Shown: one piece after another, positions 43,148 to 51,879 of the stretch
Layout of the letters: the number at the start of each line of letters is the position of its first letter
How positions within the stretch are numbered: the stretch's first letter is position 1
NCBI GenBank assembly: GCA_949283655.1
Contig: CASDTH010000035.1
Span: forward strand, 58,849 to 122,848
Direction of reading: 5' to 3'
Source: an uncultured bacterium
Lineage (GTDB): Bacteria > Bacillota > Clostridia > Oscillospirales > Acutalibacteraceae
Length of the DNA stretch: 64,000 nucleotides
The notes under the pieces: generated by a model
What the model was told of the DNA's origin: nothing
Database searches by the model: none
The model's input: only the letters and a program-made list of their open reading frames with translations
Made by a program: the position numbers and the translations under genes

Positions 43148-44815
43148 TTATTCAACAAAAACATTAATTGTATCCTGCACAGCCCCGCCGGGAGGGATCA
43201 TCGGCAGCACCATCGCATCCGGGGAAATGCGGCAGTCCACCACACACGGCCCGTCGCAGGCCAGCGCTTGACGCAGCACCGGCTCAACCTGCTCCGCCCG
43301 CTCAATGCGCAATCCCTGTGCGCCAAACGCCTCGGCCAGCCGCACCAGATCCGTCTGCCGCTGCGGCGCCGTCTGTGCATATCGGTGATGGTAAAATACC
43401 GTCTGCCATTGCCGCACCATGCCGAGCACCGTGTTATTCATCACAAGATCCACAATGGGCAACCGGTAGGAGACAGCCGTGGCTAGTTCGTTGAGATTCA
43501 TGTGGAAGCTGCCGTCCCCGCTGACAAGCACCGTCCTGCGCGCGGGGTTTGCAAGCGAAGCGCCGATCGCCGCACCCAGGCCGAAGCCCATCGCACCCAG
43601 GCCGCCGGAGGTGATAAAAGTGCGCGGCCTTTCAAAGGTGTAATACTGTGCCGTCCACATCTGGTGTTGGCCTACATCTGTAACAATTTGCGTTTCATCT
43701 GGCGTAAGGCGGTCCAGCGTCTCAATCACCTGCTTGGGCGAGGGCAGTCCGTCCTCCGGCACGGCAGGCTGGGGCTGCCGGAAGCCGGCCGTCTGCTCCC
43801 GCCAGGCAGCGTGCTCCATCGGGGGAAGGGCCGTTAAAAGCCTCCTGAAAATCTCCTTCAAATCGCCGCGCAGATGATATTCTGCAAACAAATTTTTATC
43901 CATCTCCGCCGGATCGATATCCATATGTATAATTTTTGCCTTTGGGGCAAACTGCGCGCGGTTGCCTGCCACCCGGTCGGAAAACCGCGCGCCTGCCGCA
44001 ATCAGCAGGTCGCACTCCTGCGCCGCACGGTTTGCGGCATAAGCGCCGTGCATGCCGATCATACCGAGATAGAGCGGATGATCGGCAGGGAAACCGCCGA
44101 GCCCCATCATAGAGGAGGCAACCGGGATATCCAGCCGCTGCGCGAGCGCAATCAGCTCCACCGAGGCGCCGGAGGAGATTACGCCGCCGCCGATATAGAG
44201 CAGCGGCTGCCGGGCGGCCCGAATTGCCTGCACGGCGCGTTCCAGGCAAACGGCTCGTGGCGGCTGCGCCGGCGTCATGCGCACAGCTGGCTGCGGCGTG
44301 TAATCCGTGCTGGCAAGCGTAATATTTTTGGGGATATCGACGAGCACGGGCCCCTTCCGGCCGGAGCCTGCAATGCGAAACGCCTCCCGCAGGCTGTGAG
44401 CCAGATCTTCAATCCGCTTCACAATAAAACTGTGTTTGGTAACCGGCATGGTGATGCCTGTGGTATCCACCTCCTGGAAGCTATCCCGCCCGAGGAGCGA
44501 AGCGTCCACATTGCCGGTGATAAACACAACCGGGATAGAATCCATAAAGGCGGAAGCGATGCCCGTGACCAGGTTGGTGGAGCCAGGGCCGGAGGTGGCG
44601 AGGCAAACGCCCGTTTTCCCGCTGGCGCGCGCATAGCCCTCGGCTGCATGTGCCGCCCCCTGCTCATGCGCAGTCAGGATGTGACGAATTTTATCACTGT
44701 AGTCATAGAGCGCGTCATACACTGCCAGGACTGTAGCGCCGGGATACCCAAAAATCGTATCCACACCCTGCTCCAGCAACACATCCATGATGATTTGCGC
44801 GCCCGTTCTCTCCAT
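43148..44815 (-). CDS. ilvB: Acetolactate synthase large subunit
   Basis: 555-residue TPP enzyme making acetolactate or acetohydroxybutyrate. Motifs: IFGYPGATVLAVYDAL, the catalytic glutamate in TAHEQGAAHAAEGYARASG (residue about 48), SGPGSTNLVTGIA, the FAD-binding middle domain, and the TPP/Mg site VSGDGSFHMNLNE...MNNTVLGMV. ATG at 44815 with AGGGGTG upstream; a GTG three codons earlier is possible. First gene of the T-box-controlled operon. Confidence 0.97.
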   Translation of the reverse strand: MERTGAQIIMDVLLEQGVDTIFGYPGATVLAVYDALYDYSDKIRHILTAHEQGAAHAAEGYARASGKTGVCLATSGPGSTNLVTGIASAFMDSIPVVFITGNVDASLLGRDSFQEVDTTGITMPVTKHSFIVKRIEDLAHSLREAFRIAGSGRKGPVLVDIPKNITLASTDYTPQPAVRMTPAQPPRAVCLERAVQAIRAARQPLLYIGGGVISSGASVELIALAQRLDIPVASSMMGLGGFPADHPLYLGMIGMHGAYAANRAAQECDLLIAAGARFSDRVAGNRAQFAPKAKIIHMDIDPAEMDKNLFAEYHLRGDLKEIFRRLLTALPPMEHAAWREQTAGFRQPQPAVPEDGLPSPKQVIETLDRLTPDETQIVTDVGQHQMWTAQYYTFERPRTFITSGGLGAMGFGLGAAIGASLANPARRTVLVSGDGSFHMNLNELATAVSYRLPIVDLVMNNTVLGMVRQWQTVFYHHRYAQTAPQRQTDLVRLAEAFGAQGLRIERAEQVEPVLRQALACDGPCVVDCRISPDAMVLPMIPPGGAVQDTINVFVE

Positions 44816-44885
44816 GCCAATCACCCCTGCTTTCTCTCTTTACCTATGTATATCGCACCGCCTGTTTTCGCAAAGGCAGTAAAAA

Positions 44886-45170
44886 CAAAAAACGCCTTCC
44901 TCTTCCCTTGAAGACGAAGGCGTGTCAAAACACTTCCGCGGTACCACTTCAATTGCCCCTTTCAGGGCCGCTTACGGCATCGGGCCTTGCAGCCGAATCC
45001 CTGCCCCTGTAACGGAGGGCCTCCGTCTCCCCTAGCACGCTTTGCAGCGCTTTCAGTTTGCGGCTCCGGGGCGAGTTCACCAGACCAGCACCGCCGCCTC
45101 ACAGCGCCCGGCGGCTCTCTGCGCGTGCGGATATGGCTACTACTCCCCATCTAAGCCTTTGGCTTTTTTG
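44886..45170 (-). promoter_or_regulatory. T-box leader, probable leucine (CUC) specifier
   Basis: Minus-strand leader of ilvB. The T-box sequence is AAGTGGTACCGCGG (about 44936-44950), followed by an intrinsic terminator (stem ACGCCTTC...GAAGGCGT, then TTTTTTGTTTTT) at 44886-44924. Stem I has the AGUAGUA and AGAGAG motifs and ends GAACUCGCCCCGGAG; the codon position reads CUC (complement of 45073-45075), i.e. leucine. Uncharged tRNA-Leu should stop termination and switch the operon on. Confidence 0.85.
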
Positions 45171-45172
45171 AT

Positions 45173-45201
45173 ATCCTAGCACGGTTTTCTCCGCTTGTCA
45201 A
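45173..45201 (-). promoter_or_regulatory. ilvB operon promoter
   Basis: On the minus strand TTGACA (45196-45201) and TAGGAT (45173-45178), spacer 17, placing transcription start at the 5' end of the T-box leader. Confidence 0.82.
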
Positions 45202-45295
45202 GGCAAAATCCTGTCTCCAGGCCTCCCCAAGTCCAGGAATTTTGCAGCGCAGAGCCCCCAAAAAATTCTCATGGAAAGGCCAAGCAACCGTATCA

Positions 45296-45338
45296 AAAAT
45301 TCCCCCGATGCACAGGGGCGGTGTGCATCAGGGGAGCT
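45296..45338 (-). terminator. Terminator of PTS EIIB-EIIC genes
   Basis: Stem TCCCC-ATGCACA/TGTGCAT-GGGGA; the minus strand continues as AATTTTTG. About 70 bases past the EIIC stop. Confidence 0.7.
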
Positions 45339-45410
45339 TTCCCGTTCGCCGTTTTCCTGAGGGAAAACCGGCCCCGGCAGCTTAATCCTGTTGGAAAACC
45401 GGGAAACCGA

Positions 45411-46736
45411 TCAGGCCGCAACGCCGAAGAGCCCAAGAACAGGCTTGAGCAGCCAGCTGTAAAACAGGCCCATCGATACGCAGTCCACATCCGTCATGGT
45501 GTATGCCGCAAGGGACGGAAGCCCCTCGACAACAATCTGCCCCAGATAGGGCGCCACAAGCGCCGGAAGCAGGGAAATAAACAGGCCATGCACGATGCTG
45601 CCGATGATGGTGCCGCGCCGTCCGCCGGTGGCATTTGCAAAAATTGCCGCCGTGCCGCCGGCGAAGAAGTTGCTCATGATGCCCGGAATGACCATCGGCA
45701 GGCCAAACAGCGGCCACAGGAACATACCGATGATGGTACCGACTGTAGTGAAAATAAAGCCGTAGACAATGGCGTTTGGCGCATAGGTGAAAAGCACAGG
45801 GCAATCCAGCGCCGGCCGGGCACCCGGAACCACCTTTTTGGCGATTCCCGCAAAGGCAGGAACCAACTCGGCGATCAGGAGCCGTACACCGGTCAACAGG
45901 ATAAACAGGCCTACGCAGAAGGTAACGCCCTGCATAATTGCAAAAACGATATAGTTCTTGCCGCCCGAAACTTCACCCACCACTTCGGGGCCAGCCAGAA
46001 TCGCCATTAAGATGTACAGGGGGATCATGACAGCTCCGACCGCAAGATATGTATCCTGGAGGAAGGACAGCTTCGTGCTGAGTTTGGTATCCTCCGTGGA
46101 TTTGGCCGGGTTGCCCGTCAGTTTGGAAACAAATGCGGTGAGCACATAGCCCAATGTGCAGAAATGGCCAAGCGCGATATCGTCGCTGCCTGTAATCTTC
46201 CTGACAAACGGCTGCGCCATGGCCGGGAAAATGATGCAGCAGATGCCGCCCAGGATCGAGCCAAGGATAACCGCCGGGATATGGCCCAGGCCGCAGAGCC
46301 CAACGCCAAACAAAATGCTGATCATCGCCATATAAATGGGCGCTTCGCCATTCAGGAACACATATTTAAATTTGGTAAAGCGGGCGATCAAAATATTCAC
46401 CACAAAGATGCCTGCATAGACCAACGCGATATCTCGCCCGATGCTCTCCTCCTGCATGGCTACCGCCAACACCGCTTCAATAGAGGCCACGGCGCCGTCA
46501 ATGCCAAGCCCTGCGGAAAACCATGTGCTGAAATTTTCCAAAGAGCCCACAATCACAGAGGAGCCAGAGGAAAGAATCATGAAGCCCATAATGGTCTTAA
46601 ACGTGCCGCTGATGCACTGGCTAACAGATTTCTTCTGCAAAACCAAGCCAATCAGGGCAACAAGGCCGAGAATAATCGCCGCATTGGTAAAAATATTGTC
46701 GATGATAAAATTCAAAATACTCATAAAAACAGCCAT
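45411..46736 (-). CDS. PTS ascorbate-type EIIC permease
   Basis: 441-residue integral membrane EIIC of the AG (ascorbate/galactitol, UlaA) superfamily, with about 11-12 membrane segments. Family features: an opening helix NFIIDNIFTNAAIILGLVAL, the NGEAPIYMAM hairpin and the GGTAAIFANATGGRRG loop near the end. It moves the sugar across the membrane while EIIB phosphorylates it. The ATG at 46736 has AAAGGAAG upstream. Similarity is to UlaA-like carriers; the true substrate is unknown because the enzymes around it are not those for ascorbate. Confidence 0.88.
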   Translation of the reverse strand: MAVFMSILNFIIDNIFTNAAIILGLVALIGLVLQKKSVSQCISGTFKTIMGFMILSSGSSVIVGSLENFSTWFSAGLGIDGAVASIEAVLAVAMQEESIGRDIALVYAGIFVVNILIARFTKFKYVFLNGEAPIYMAMISILFGVGLCGLGHIPAVILGSILGGICCIIFPAMAQPFVRKITGSDDIALGHFCTLGYVLTAFVSKLTGNPAKSTEDTKLSTKLSFLQDTYLAVGAVMIPLYILMAILAGPEVVGEVSGGKNYIVFAIMQGVTFCVGLFILLTGVRLLIAELVPAFAGIAKKVVPGARPALDCPVLFTYAPNAIVYGFIFTTVGTIIGMFLWPLFGLPMVIPGIMSNFFAGGTAAIFANATGGRRGTIIGSIVHGLFISLLPALVAPYLGQIVVEGLPSLAAYTMTDVDCVSMGLFYSWLLKPVLGLFGVAA

Positions 46737-46782
46737 CGTTTCGCTTCCTTTCCCAAAATAATTTCTCCCGCCCAGGGGGAGG

Positions 46783-47073
46783 TTACAGCCACCCGTTTGC
46801 TTCCAACACGGGCTTGAGCTTTTCTCGGATCTCATCCTTATTCACAAGGGAATTCAGATAGATCTTGTTGGGGAAGTCTTGAAAATTGTCAAAGTGGGGT
46901 TTGAAATTGATCCCTGCGATCAGGATCTCCGCATGCTTGGAGGCAGCAGAGAGCATATCGCTGTGGTCAATGTTTGCTTTCACACCCAACTCATCAAGAA
47001 CCGCCTCAACGCTCATCTGACAGACAAGGCTGCTTCCACAGCCATTTCCGCACACCATCAAAATGCTTATCAT
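46783..47073 (-). CDS. PTS ascorbate-type EIIB
   Basis: 96-residue cytoplasmic phosphocarrier of the SgaB/UlaB type. The P-loop VCGNGCGSSLVCQMSVE has the phosphorylated Cys at residue 8. Starts at the ATG 47073 behind GAGAGGTG. 46 bases upstream of the EIIC gene and transcribed with it from the promoter at 47221-47249. Confidence 0.92.
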   Translation of the reverse strand: MISILMVCGNGCGSSLVCQMSVEAVLDELGVKANIDHSDMLSAASKHAEILIAGINFKPHFDNFQDFPNKIYLNSLVNKDEIREKLKPVLEANGWL

Positions 47074-47220
47074 TCTGGAACACCTCTCTTTCTCTATCGA
47101 ATCATTGGACTTTTCCATTTGAAGCACAATTTTGCAATTTATATGAAATGCCATGCTTCAATTCATCGAAAACAGTAAAAAAATGAAAACTTTTAGAGAA
47201 CCCTCTTATCTCTTGGTGTA

Positions 47221-47249
47221 ATCATACTATAATCATCGCAATATGTCAA
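47221..47249 (-). promoter_or_regulatory. EIIB-EIIC promoter
   Basis: On the minus strand TTGACA (47244-47249) and TATGAT (47221-47226), spacer 17. It is divergent from the EIIA promoter, so the ~400-base intergenic region controls both directions. Confidence 0.8.
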
Positions 47250-47379
47250 ATATTTTGTAGAAAAAATAGAGAATTGTACATAATAAATAACAAATAATTT
47301 CAAAATGTTAAAAAGGTTGGGCAATACTAAAAAAATTTTTCCATTTTTAAACGAATTGAATCATTTTTAAATCAAAACG

Positions 47380-47418
47380 TTGCAATATATTGCAATTTAA
47401 AACACGCTGTGCTATAAT
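47380..47418 (+). promoter_or_regulatory. EIIA promoter and 16-bp palindromic operator
   Basis: TTGCAA (47390-47395) and TATAAT (47413-47418), spacer 17. The perfect 16-bp palindrome TTGCAATATATTGCAA (47380-47395) covers the -35 box. Operator role inferred; the DeoR regulator at 52989 is the local candidate. Confidence 0.75.
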
Positions 47419-47473
47419 AAGTGCGAAAACTTGAAAACTCGCTTATCTCCAACACCGCAAAGGAGTGTGTACC

Positions 47474-47935
47474 ATGCTGCTGAAAGAAATCGCCCAACAA
47501 AACAGAGCCGCTTTCTTCCCTGCCGCTTCTGATTGGAAAGACGCCATTCAAAAGAGCTGCCAGCCACTGGTGGAAACCGGCTGTGCAACGCCAGCCTATG
47601 CCCAGCGTGTCATCGAATGCGTAGAGGAATTCGGCCCTTATATTGTCATTGTGCCCGGATTGGCCATTCCGCATTCCACAAAAGGCGCGCCCGGCGTCAC
47701 GCAAACCGCCGTTTCTTTTGTGCGCTTCGAGCAGCCGGTCATTTTTGATCCAACAGACCGCGAGAAAGACGCCCGCGTTTTTTTCGCCCTCGCCGCAGTG
47801 GATGAGGACGCGCACATCAAAAATATGCGCCAGCTCTTCAAAATCCTCTCAAACGAGGAATTGCTTGAAAAGCTGGCGTGCGTCAGCTCCACGCAGGAGC
47901 TCATAAAATTGGACGAGCAATATCTCGGCGGCTAA
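47474..47935 (+). CDS. PTS EIIA, mannitol/fructose/ascorbate type
   Basis: 153-residue PTS_EIIA type-2 domain. Active-site histidine in VIVPGLAIPHST (about residue 67), with DREKDARVFFALAAVDEDAH downstream as in UlaC/EIIA-Fru-like proteins. The ATG at 47474 has AAAGGAG. It receives phosphate from HPr and passes it to EIIB (46783-47073), which is on the other strand. The only EIIA in the locus. Confidence 0.92.
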   Translation: MLLKEIAQQNRAAFFPAASDWKDAIQKSCQPLVETGCATPAYAQRVIECVEEFGPYIVIVPGLAIPHSTKGAPGVTQTAVSFVRFEQPVIFDPTDREKDARVFFALAAVDEDAHIKNMRQLFKILSNEELLEKLACVSSTQELIKLDEQYLGG

Positions 47936-47944
47936 AACCCACTC

Positions 47945-48571
47945 CTATTTTCTCACCAATGTCAACAGTTCACGAAAGCAGTTGATGCGCAGTGGCGCCT
48001 GCAGCGCCTGGCCAAACCCATAGGCAGCCCAAATAAAAGCAGCGCCCGCTCGCGCGGCAGCTTCAAAATCCCCCTGGGTATCGCCAATATAGGCTGGATG
48101 ATGCATCCCATTGCGCGCCATGACCAAGCGAATGTTGTCGGCTTTCGGCATCCCAGTCCCCCCTTCACACACAAAATCGGCGAAAAGGGGTTCCAAATGA
48201 TAAAAGTGCAGGAAGCTCTCTATGTAGCCCTTTTGGCAGTTGCTTACAATGCTCAGGGGATAAACCTCTGCCAGCTGCCGAAGCGTTATGATGACATCCG
48301 GATACAAATGCGCCCCGTGCGCCTCCAGATGTGCGCATTCCTCGCACATGCAGCGCGCCGCCATTTCATCTGGATTTGAACCGTAGCGGGCAAACAGCCG
48401 CTGCGCGATCTCATGACTTTGCAGGCCCATGATCGATTGTATCTCATCAATCGAGGGCGGATCGGTAACACCGTAGACGTCGCGAAGCGTGCATGCCCAA
48501 GAGCGGGCCACAGCCTCACAGGCATCCCAAAGGGTTCCATCTAAATCAAAAATCAGGCCGTCATATTGCAT
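47945..48571 (-). CDS. HAD family phosphatase (phosphoglycolate type)
   Basis: 208 residues. Motif I is IFDLDGTLWDACEA; motif II SIVSNCQKG; then GDTQGDFEAAARAGA (motif IV). Cap domain type C1. Resembles phosphoglycolate-phosphatase and beta-phosphoglucomutase-like enzymes, so it may act on a sugar phosphate. It converges with the EIIA gene (9-base gap) and is divergent from the SIS-domain gene. Confidence 0.9.
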   Translation of the reverse strand: MQYDGLIFDLDGTLWDACEAVARSWACTLRDVYGVTDPPSIDEIQSIMGLQSHEIAQRLFARYGSNPDEMAARCMCEECAHLEAHGAHLYPDVIITLRQLAEVYPLSIVSNCQKGYIESFLHFYHLEPLFADFVCEGGTGMPKADNIRLVMARNGMHHPAYIGDTQGDFEAAARAGAAFIWAAYGFGQALQAPLRINCFRELLTLVRK

Positions 48572-48697
48572 GAAACATTGCTCCCTTCCCGTGGGGCGGA
48601 TTGCTCAGCTCCCGTTCTTACCGTTCAGTATACCATCCGCTGTCAAGCCGTGCACAGAGAGGGCGCCTATCCAAAACGATGAAACGGAGGAAAGCAT

Positions 48698-49756
48698 ATG
48701 ATCGATACCAAAGAATCTATATTTTGGAAGGAGATTTTTGAGCAGCCGGCTGCTGTTCGAAACTGCTTAAAAGAAAACGAACCCCTTTTGCGGGAAATTG
48801 CGCAGGAGGTAAAGCGCCGCAACATAAAAACAGTTGTGTTCGTGGGCCGGGGGTCAAGCGACCACGCTAACCTGGTGGGGCGCTATCTGTTTGAAACCAA
48901 ATGCAATATGGTGGCAAGCATCTGCACCCCCAGTGTCATCACAGCCTATCACAGCAGTGTGGATTATTCCAACGTGCTGATGATCGCCGTTTCTCAGTCC
49001 GGCGGGGCGCGCGACATTTACGAGGTGATGAAGCATTGCGATGAGCAGGGCGGCCTCTGTGTCTGCGTAACCAATGTGGAAGGCTCTCTGATGACACAGG
49101 CAGGCAAATACCAGGTGCGTAACCACTGTGGGCCGGAGCGCAGCATCACCGCAGGGAAATCCTATTTGACCCAGGTAACGATCATCACCGCCCTGGCCGC
49201 TTATATTTCGGAGGATCTCGAGCTGCTCTCCGTGCTGGATGAGCTGGGCGGCATTGTCGAGCAATCTCTGGCCGCTCTGGAGCCTCAGGTGCGCGATGTC
49301 GTGCGGTTCTACCGAAATACAGAGCATATGCTGCTGCTGGGCCGGGGGCTCATGGACGCACTGGCCAACGAAGTGGAGCTGAAAATTCAGGAAACAAGCT
49401 ATCTGGATGCCCGTAGCTATGGCTCGGCAGATTACCGCCACGGGCCGATTGCCACAGCGCTGCGTTTCGTGCCATGCATTTTCTTTATTGCTGACAGGCA
49501 CACGAATTACTGCGCTGTAGATTTGCTCAAACGTTTAAAAGAGGAGGCCAGCATCTGGTGCACGGTTGTGACAAACGACCCAGAGATCGCAAAGTTGGGC
49601 GACACAAGCGTTTTGCTCCCGGAAGCCTTCGACGGCATTCGCGCCGTGTTTGCCGGGGCAGTATTCGGCCAGATGTTCTCCTGCCTGTGTTCGCTCAGCC
49701 GGGGATACAACCCGGATTGCCCCAAAGGCGTGAGCAAACAGACAGTAACCGTATAA
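48698..49756 (+). CDS. SIS-domain sugar-phosphate isomerase/deglycase (1)
   Basis: 352 residues with two SIS domains (about 35-170 and 200-340) of the AgaS/GlmS-isomerase class. SIS signatures: VFVGRGSSDHANLVGRY, ISQSG-like VSQSGGARDIYEV, LLGRGLMDALANEVELKIQE and SADYRHGPIA. No glutaminase domain, so no amide transfer. Likely isomerises or deglycates an aminosugar phosphate. RBS GGAGG. 44 bases before a second SIS protein. Confidence 0.88.
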   Translation: MIDTKESIFWKEIFEQPAAVRNCLKENEPLLREIAQEVKRRNIKTVVFVGRGSSDHANLVGRYLFETKCNMVASICTPSVITAYHSSVDYSNVLMIAVSQSGGARDIYEVMKHCDEQGGLCVCVTNVEGSLMTQAGKYQVRNHCGPERSITAGKSYLTQVTIITALAAYISEDLELLSVLDELGGIVEQSLAALEPQVRDVVRFYRNTEHMLLLGRGLMDALANEVELKIQETSYLDARSYGSADYRHGPIATALRFVPCIFFIADRHTNYCAVDLLKRLKEEASIWCTVVTNDPEIAKLGDTSVLLPEAFDGIRAVFAGAVFGQMFSCLCSLSRGYNPDCPKGVSKQTVTV

Positions 49757-49800
49757 ACCGCTTTCCTGTGGCTAAAACGAGAAAAAGGAAGTGATTTCAA

Positions 49801-50907
49801 TTGGATAACCGTGAATTATCCATGAAACGCTATATTCTGGAGACACCGGGCGCCGTTCGCGGCAATATCGCCCACAGCGAGGAGCTGACACGGCCTTTGG
49901 TGGATCTTTATTTGAAAAAAATGTACCGCTCAATCTGGTTGGTAGCCTGCGGCTCCAGCTGTAATGCGGCGCTCTGTGCACGTTATCTGATGCAAAAGGT
50001 GCTGGGCGTGCCGGTCAAGGTGGTGACCCCTTTCACCTTCAACCACTATGAACACGATATGAGCGAGCGTGATTTTGTGGTCTGCATCTCCCAGAGCGGC
50101 TGTAGCACCAACACCATTGAATCCCTTCAGGTATGCCGCAGCTTGGGTATCCCCGCCATCGGGCTGACTGGAAATATCCACAGCGATTTCGAGCGGGAGG
50201 CCGATCTGGTCATCGGTTTTGGTCTTGGAGAAGAAAAACTGGATTTCGTTACCAAGGGCGTTGTAACACTCAGCGCGTTTCTCATGCTCTTTGCCCTGCA
50301 TACCGCTGTTCGCCTAGGGCGCCTGAGCCAGGCCGACGCAGACGCCAAAAAGCAGGAAATGACTCTGGCGATGGAAAACTATGAGTCTATCGTAGACGGC
50401 TTCGACGATTTTTTCCAGCCAAATCGAAAGAACCTGCTTTCTATGGAAAAGGTTTATCTGGTCGGAGCCGGTGCGAACTATGGGACCGCTTTGGAAGGCG
50501 CCGTCAAAATCGGAGAAACCGTACATATCCTGGCGGTTGGCTACGAGATCGACGAAGCAATCCACGGCCCGCAGATCCAGCTCACTCCCAATTATAACTT
50601 TATTTTTATCGATCCAGGGGATGAAACCTCCGCGCGCATCGAGCAATCCTACCGTGCCGCCAGAGCAATCAGCGACCGAGTGTATATCCTGAGCAATAAC
50701 ACGATGATCCAAGGGGATACCGTCATGCGTGTGCCGCACCAGATTGATGAGATGCTTTCCCCTCTTTACACCTTGGCGTTTGTGCAGATGCTGGCTTATA
50801 CGGTCTCTGAAACCAACTCCACTTGGAAACAGCATCCCTTAATGAAGGAGTACAAAGCCATTCTTTCCGGCAAATCGGATACGTATCAGGCCTATGACTG
50901 CACCTGA
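49801..50907 (+). CDS. SIS-domain deglycase-like protein (2)
   Basis: 368 residues, two SIS domains. Signatures WLVACGSSCNAALCARYL, VVCISQSGCSTNTIES and LVGAGANYGTALEGAVKIGE, with EAIHGPQIQ (GlmS/FrlB-type ligand loop). Resembles fructoselysine-6-phosphate deglycase (FrlB) and GfrE/GfrF. Start TTG at 49801 behind AAAAAGGAAG; ATG at 49822 is an alternative. Paired SIS proteins could catalyse successive steps or form a heteromer. Confidence 0.87.
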   Translation: MDNRELSMKRYILETPGAVRGNIAHSEELTRPLVDLYLKKMYRSIWLVACGSSCNAALCARYLMQKVLGVPVKVVTPFTFNHYEHDMSERDFVVCISQSGCSTNTIESLQVCRSLGIPAIGLTGNIHSDFEREADLVIGFGLGEEKLDFVTKGVVTLSAFLMLFALHTAVRLGRLSQADADAKKQEMTLAMENYESIVDGFDDFFQPNRKNLLSMEKVYLVGAGANYGTALEGAVKIGETVHILAVGYEIDEAIHGPQIQLTPNYNFIFIDPGDETSARIEQSYRAARAISDRVYILSNNTMIQGDTVMRVPHQIDEMLSPLYTLAFVQMLAYTVSETNSTWKQHPLMKEYKAILSGKSDTYQAYDCT

Positions 50908-51026
50908 CCACCGTTATCCGTTTCCATACAAGCCCCGGCCGGCTGGGCATCCAATGCATTGAAAGCGCACAGTGGTGGAGAATCGGGAAGCCCCTGCCGC
51001 CGGCAAAAGATTTAAGGAGGTAAAGT

Positions 51027-51875
51027 ATGACAAGCAAAGAATTGAAGGAACTGAAAAAATTCTCCGCGCAGATCCGGATCGATGAGCTGGAAATGTTTCG
51101 TCAGCGGGGAATGGGCCACATAGGCGGGTGCCTGTCCGTTGTGGAGTTGATCTCCGTCTTATACGGGCGGCAGATGAAATACGACCCTCAAAACCCGTCG
51201 TGGGAGGGTCGGGATTACCTGGTCATGAGCAAGGGGCATGCAGCACCGACTGTCTGCGCCGCCCTCGCAGAAAAAGGGTTTTTCAAGAAGGAGCTGCTGC
51301 TGACGATGGACGATATCGGCACTCATATCCCCTCTCATGTGGACCGCCTGCTGACGCCCGGCATCGACGTTACCTGCGGCTCGCTCGGCCAGGGTGCTTC
51401 CGTGGCCGCCGGCATCGCTTACGGCCTGCGCGCCGCCGGGCGGAACGATCAGTACGTTTACGTATGCATCGGCGACGGTGAGATGAACGAAGGGCAGAAT
51501 TGGGAGGCTTTTCAGTTCATGGCGCACAATAAGCTGAATAACTGCATCGTTTTTGTGGATAACAACAAGCGCCAGCACGATGGCTACTGCACAGAGGTGC
51601 TCAACCCCTTCAGCTATGAGGACAAAATGCGTGCGTTTGGCTTTTGGGCGGTCACAGTGGATGGTGCCAGCGAAGAAGCGATTGACGACGCCATCAATCT
51701 CGCCAAAACAGTGAAAGATCAGGCAATCTGTATCATTTTAGATACCGTCAAGGGCCAGGGCATAAAATACTATGAGGACATGGTGGATAACCACGCGCCC
51801 AAGGTGTTTGAAGAGGGCCGGGCAGTCATCACCGCTGCGATCGAACAGCTGAAAAAAATTACGGAGGAGGAGTAA
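51027..51875 (+). CDS. Transketolase, N-terminal (TPP-binding) subunit
   Basis: 282-residue first half of a split transketolase. TPP motif IGDGEMNEGQNWEAFQFM with following NN, plus RQRGMGHIGGCLS and SKGHAAPTV near the N-terminus. Together with the next gene it moves two-carbon units between sugar phosphates. RBS AAGGAGG upstream of the ATG at 51027. Confidence 0.95.
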   Translation: MTSKELKELKKFSAQIRIDELEMFRQRGMGHIGGCLSVVELISVLYGRQMKYDPQNPSWEGRDYLVMSKGHAAPTVCAALAEKGFFKKELLLTMDDIGTHIPSHVDRLLTPGIDVTCGSLGQGASVAAGIAYGLRAAGRNDQYVYVCIGDGEMNEGQNWEAFQFMAHNKLNNCIVFVDNNKRQHDGYCTEVLNPFSYEDKMRAFGFWAVTVDGASEEAIDDAINLAKTVKDQAICIILDTVKGQGIKYYEDMVDNHAPKVFEEGRAVITAAIEQLKKITEEE

Positions 51876-51879
51876 GAGT

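Noticed and set aside
46164..46817. Plus-strand open frame opposite the EIIC gene
   Set aside because: Asp/His/Lys-rich antisense reading without ribosome site; the EIIC frame has clear membrane helices.
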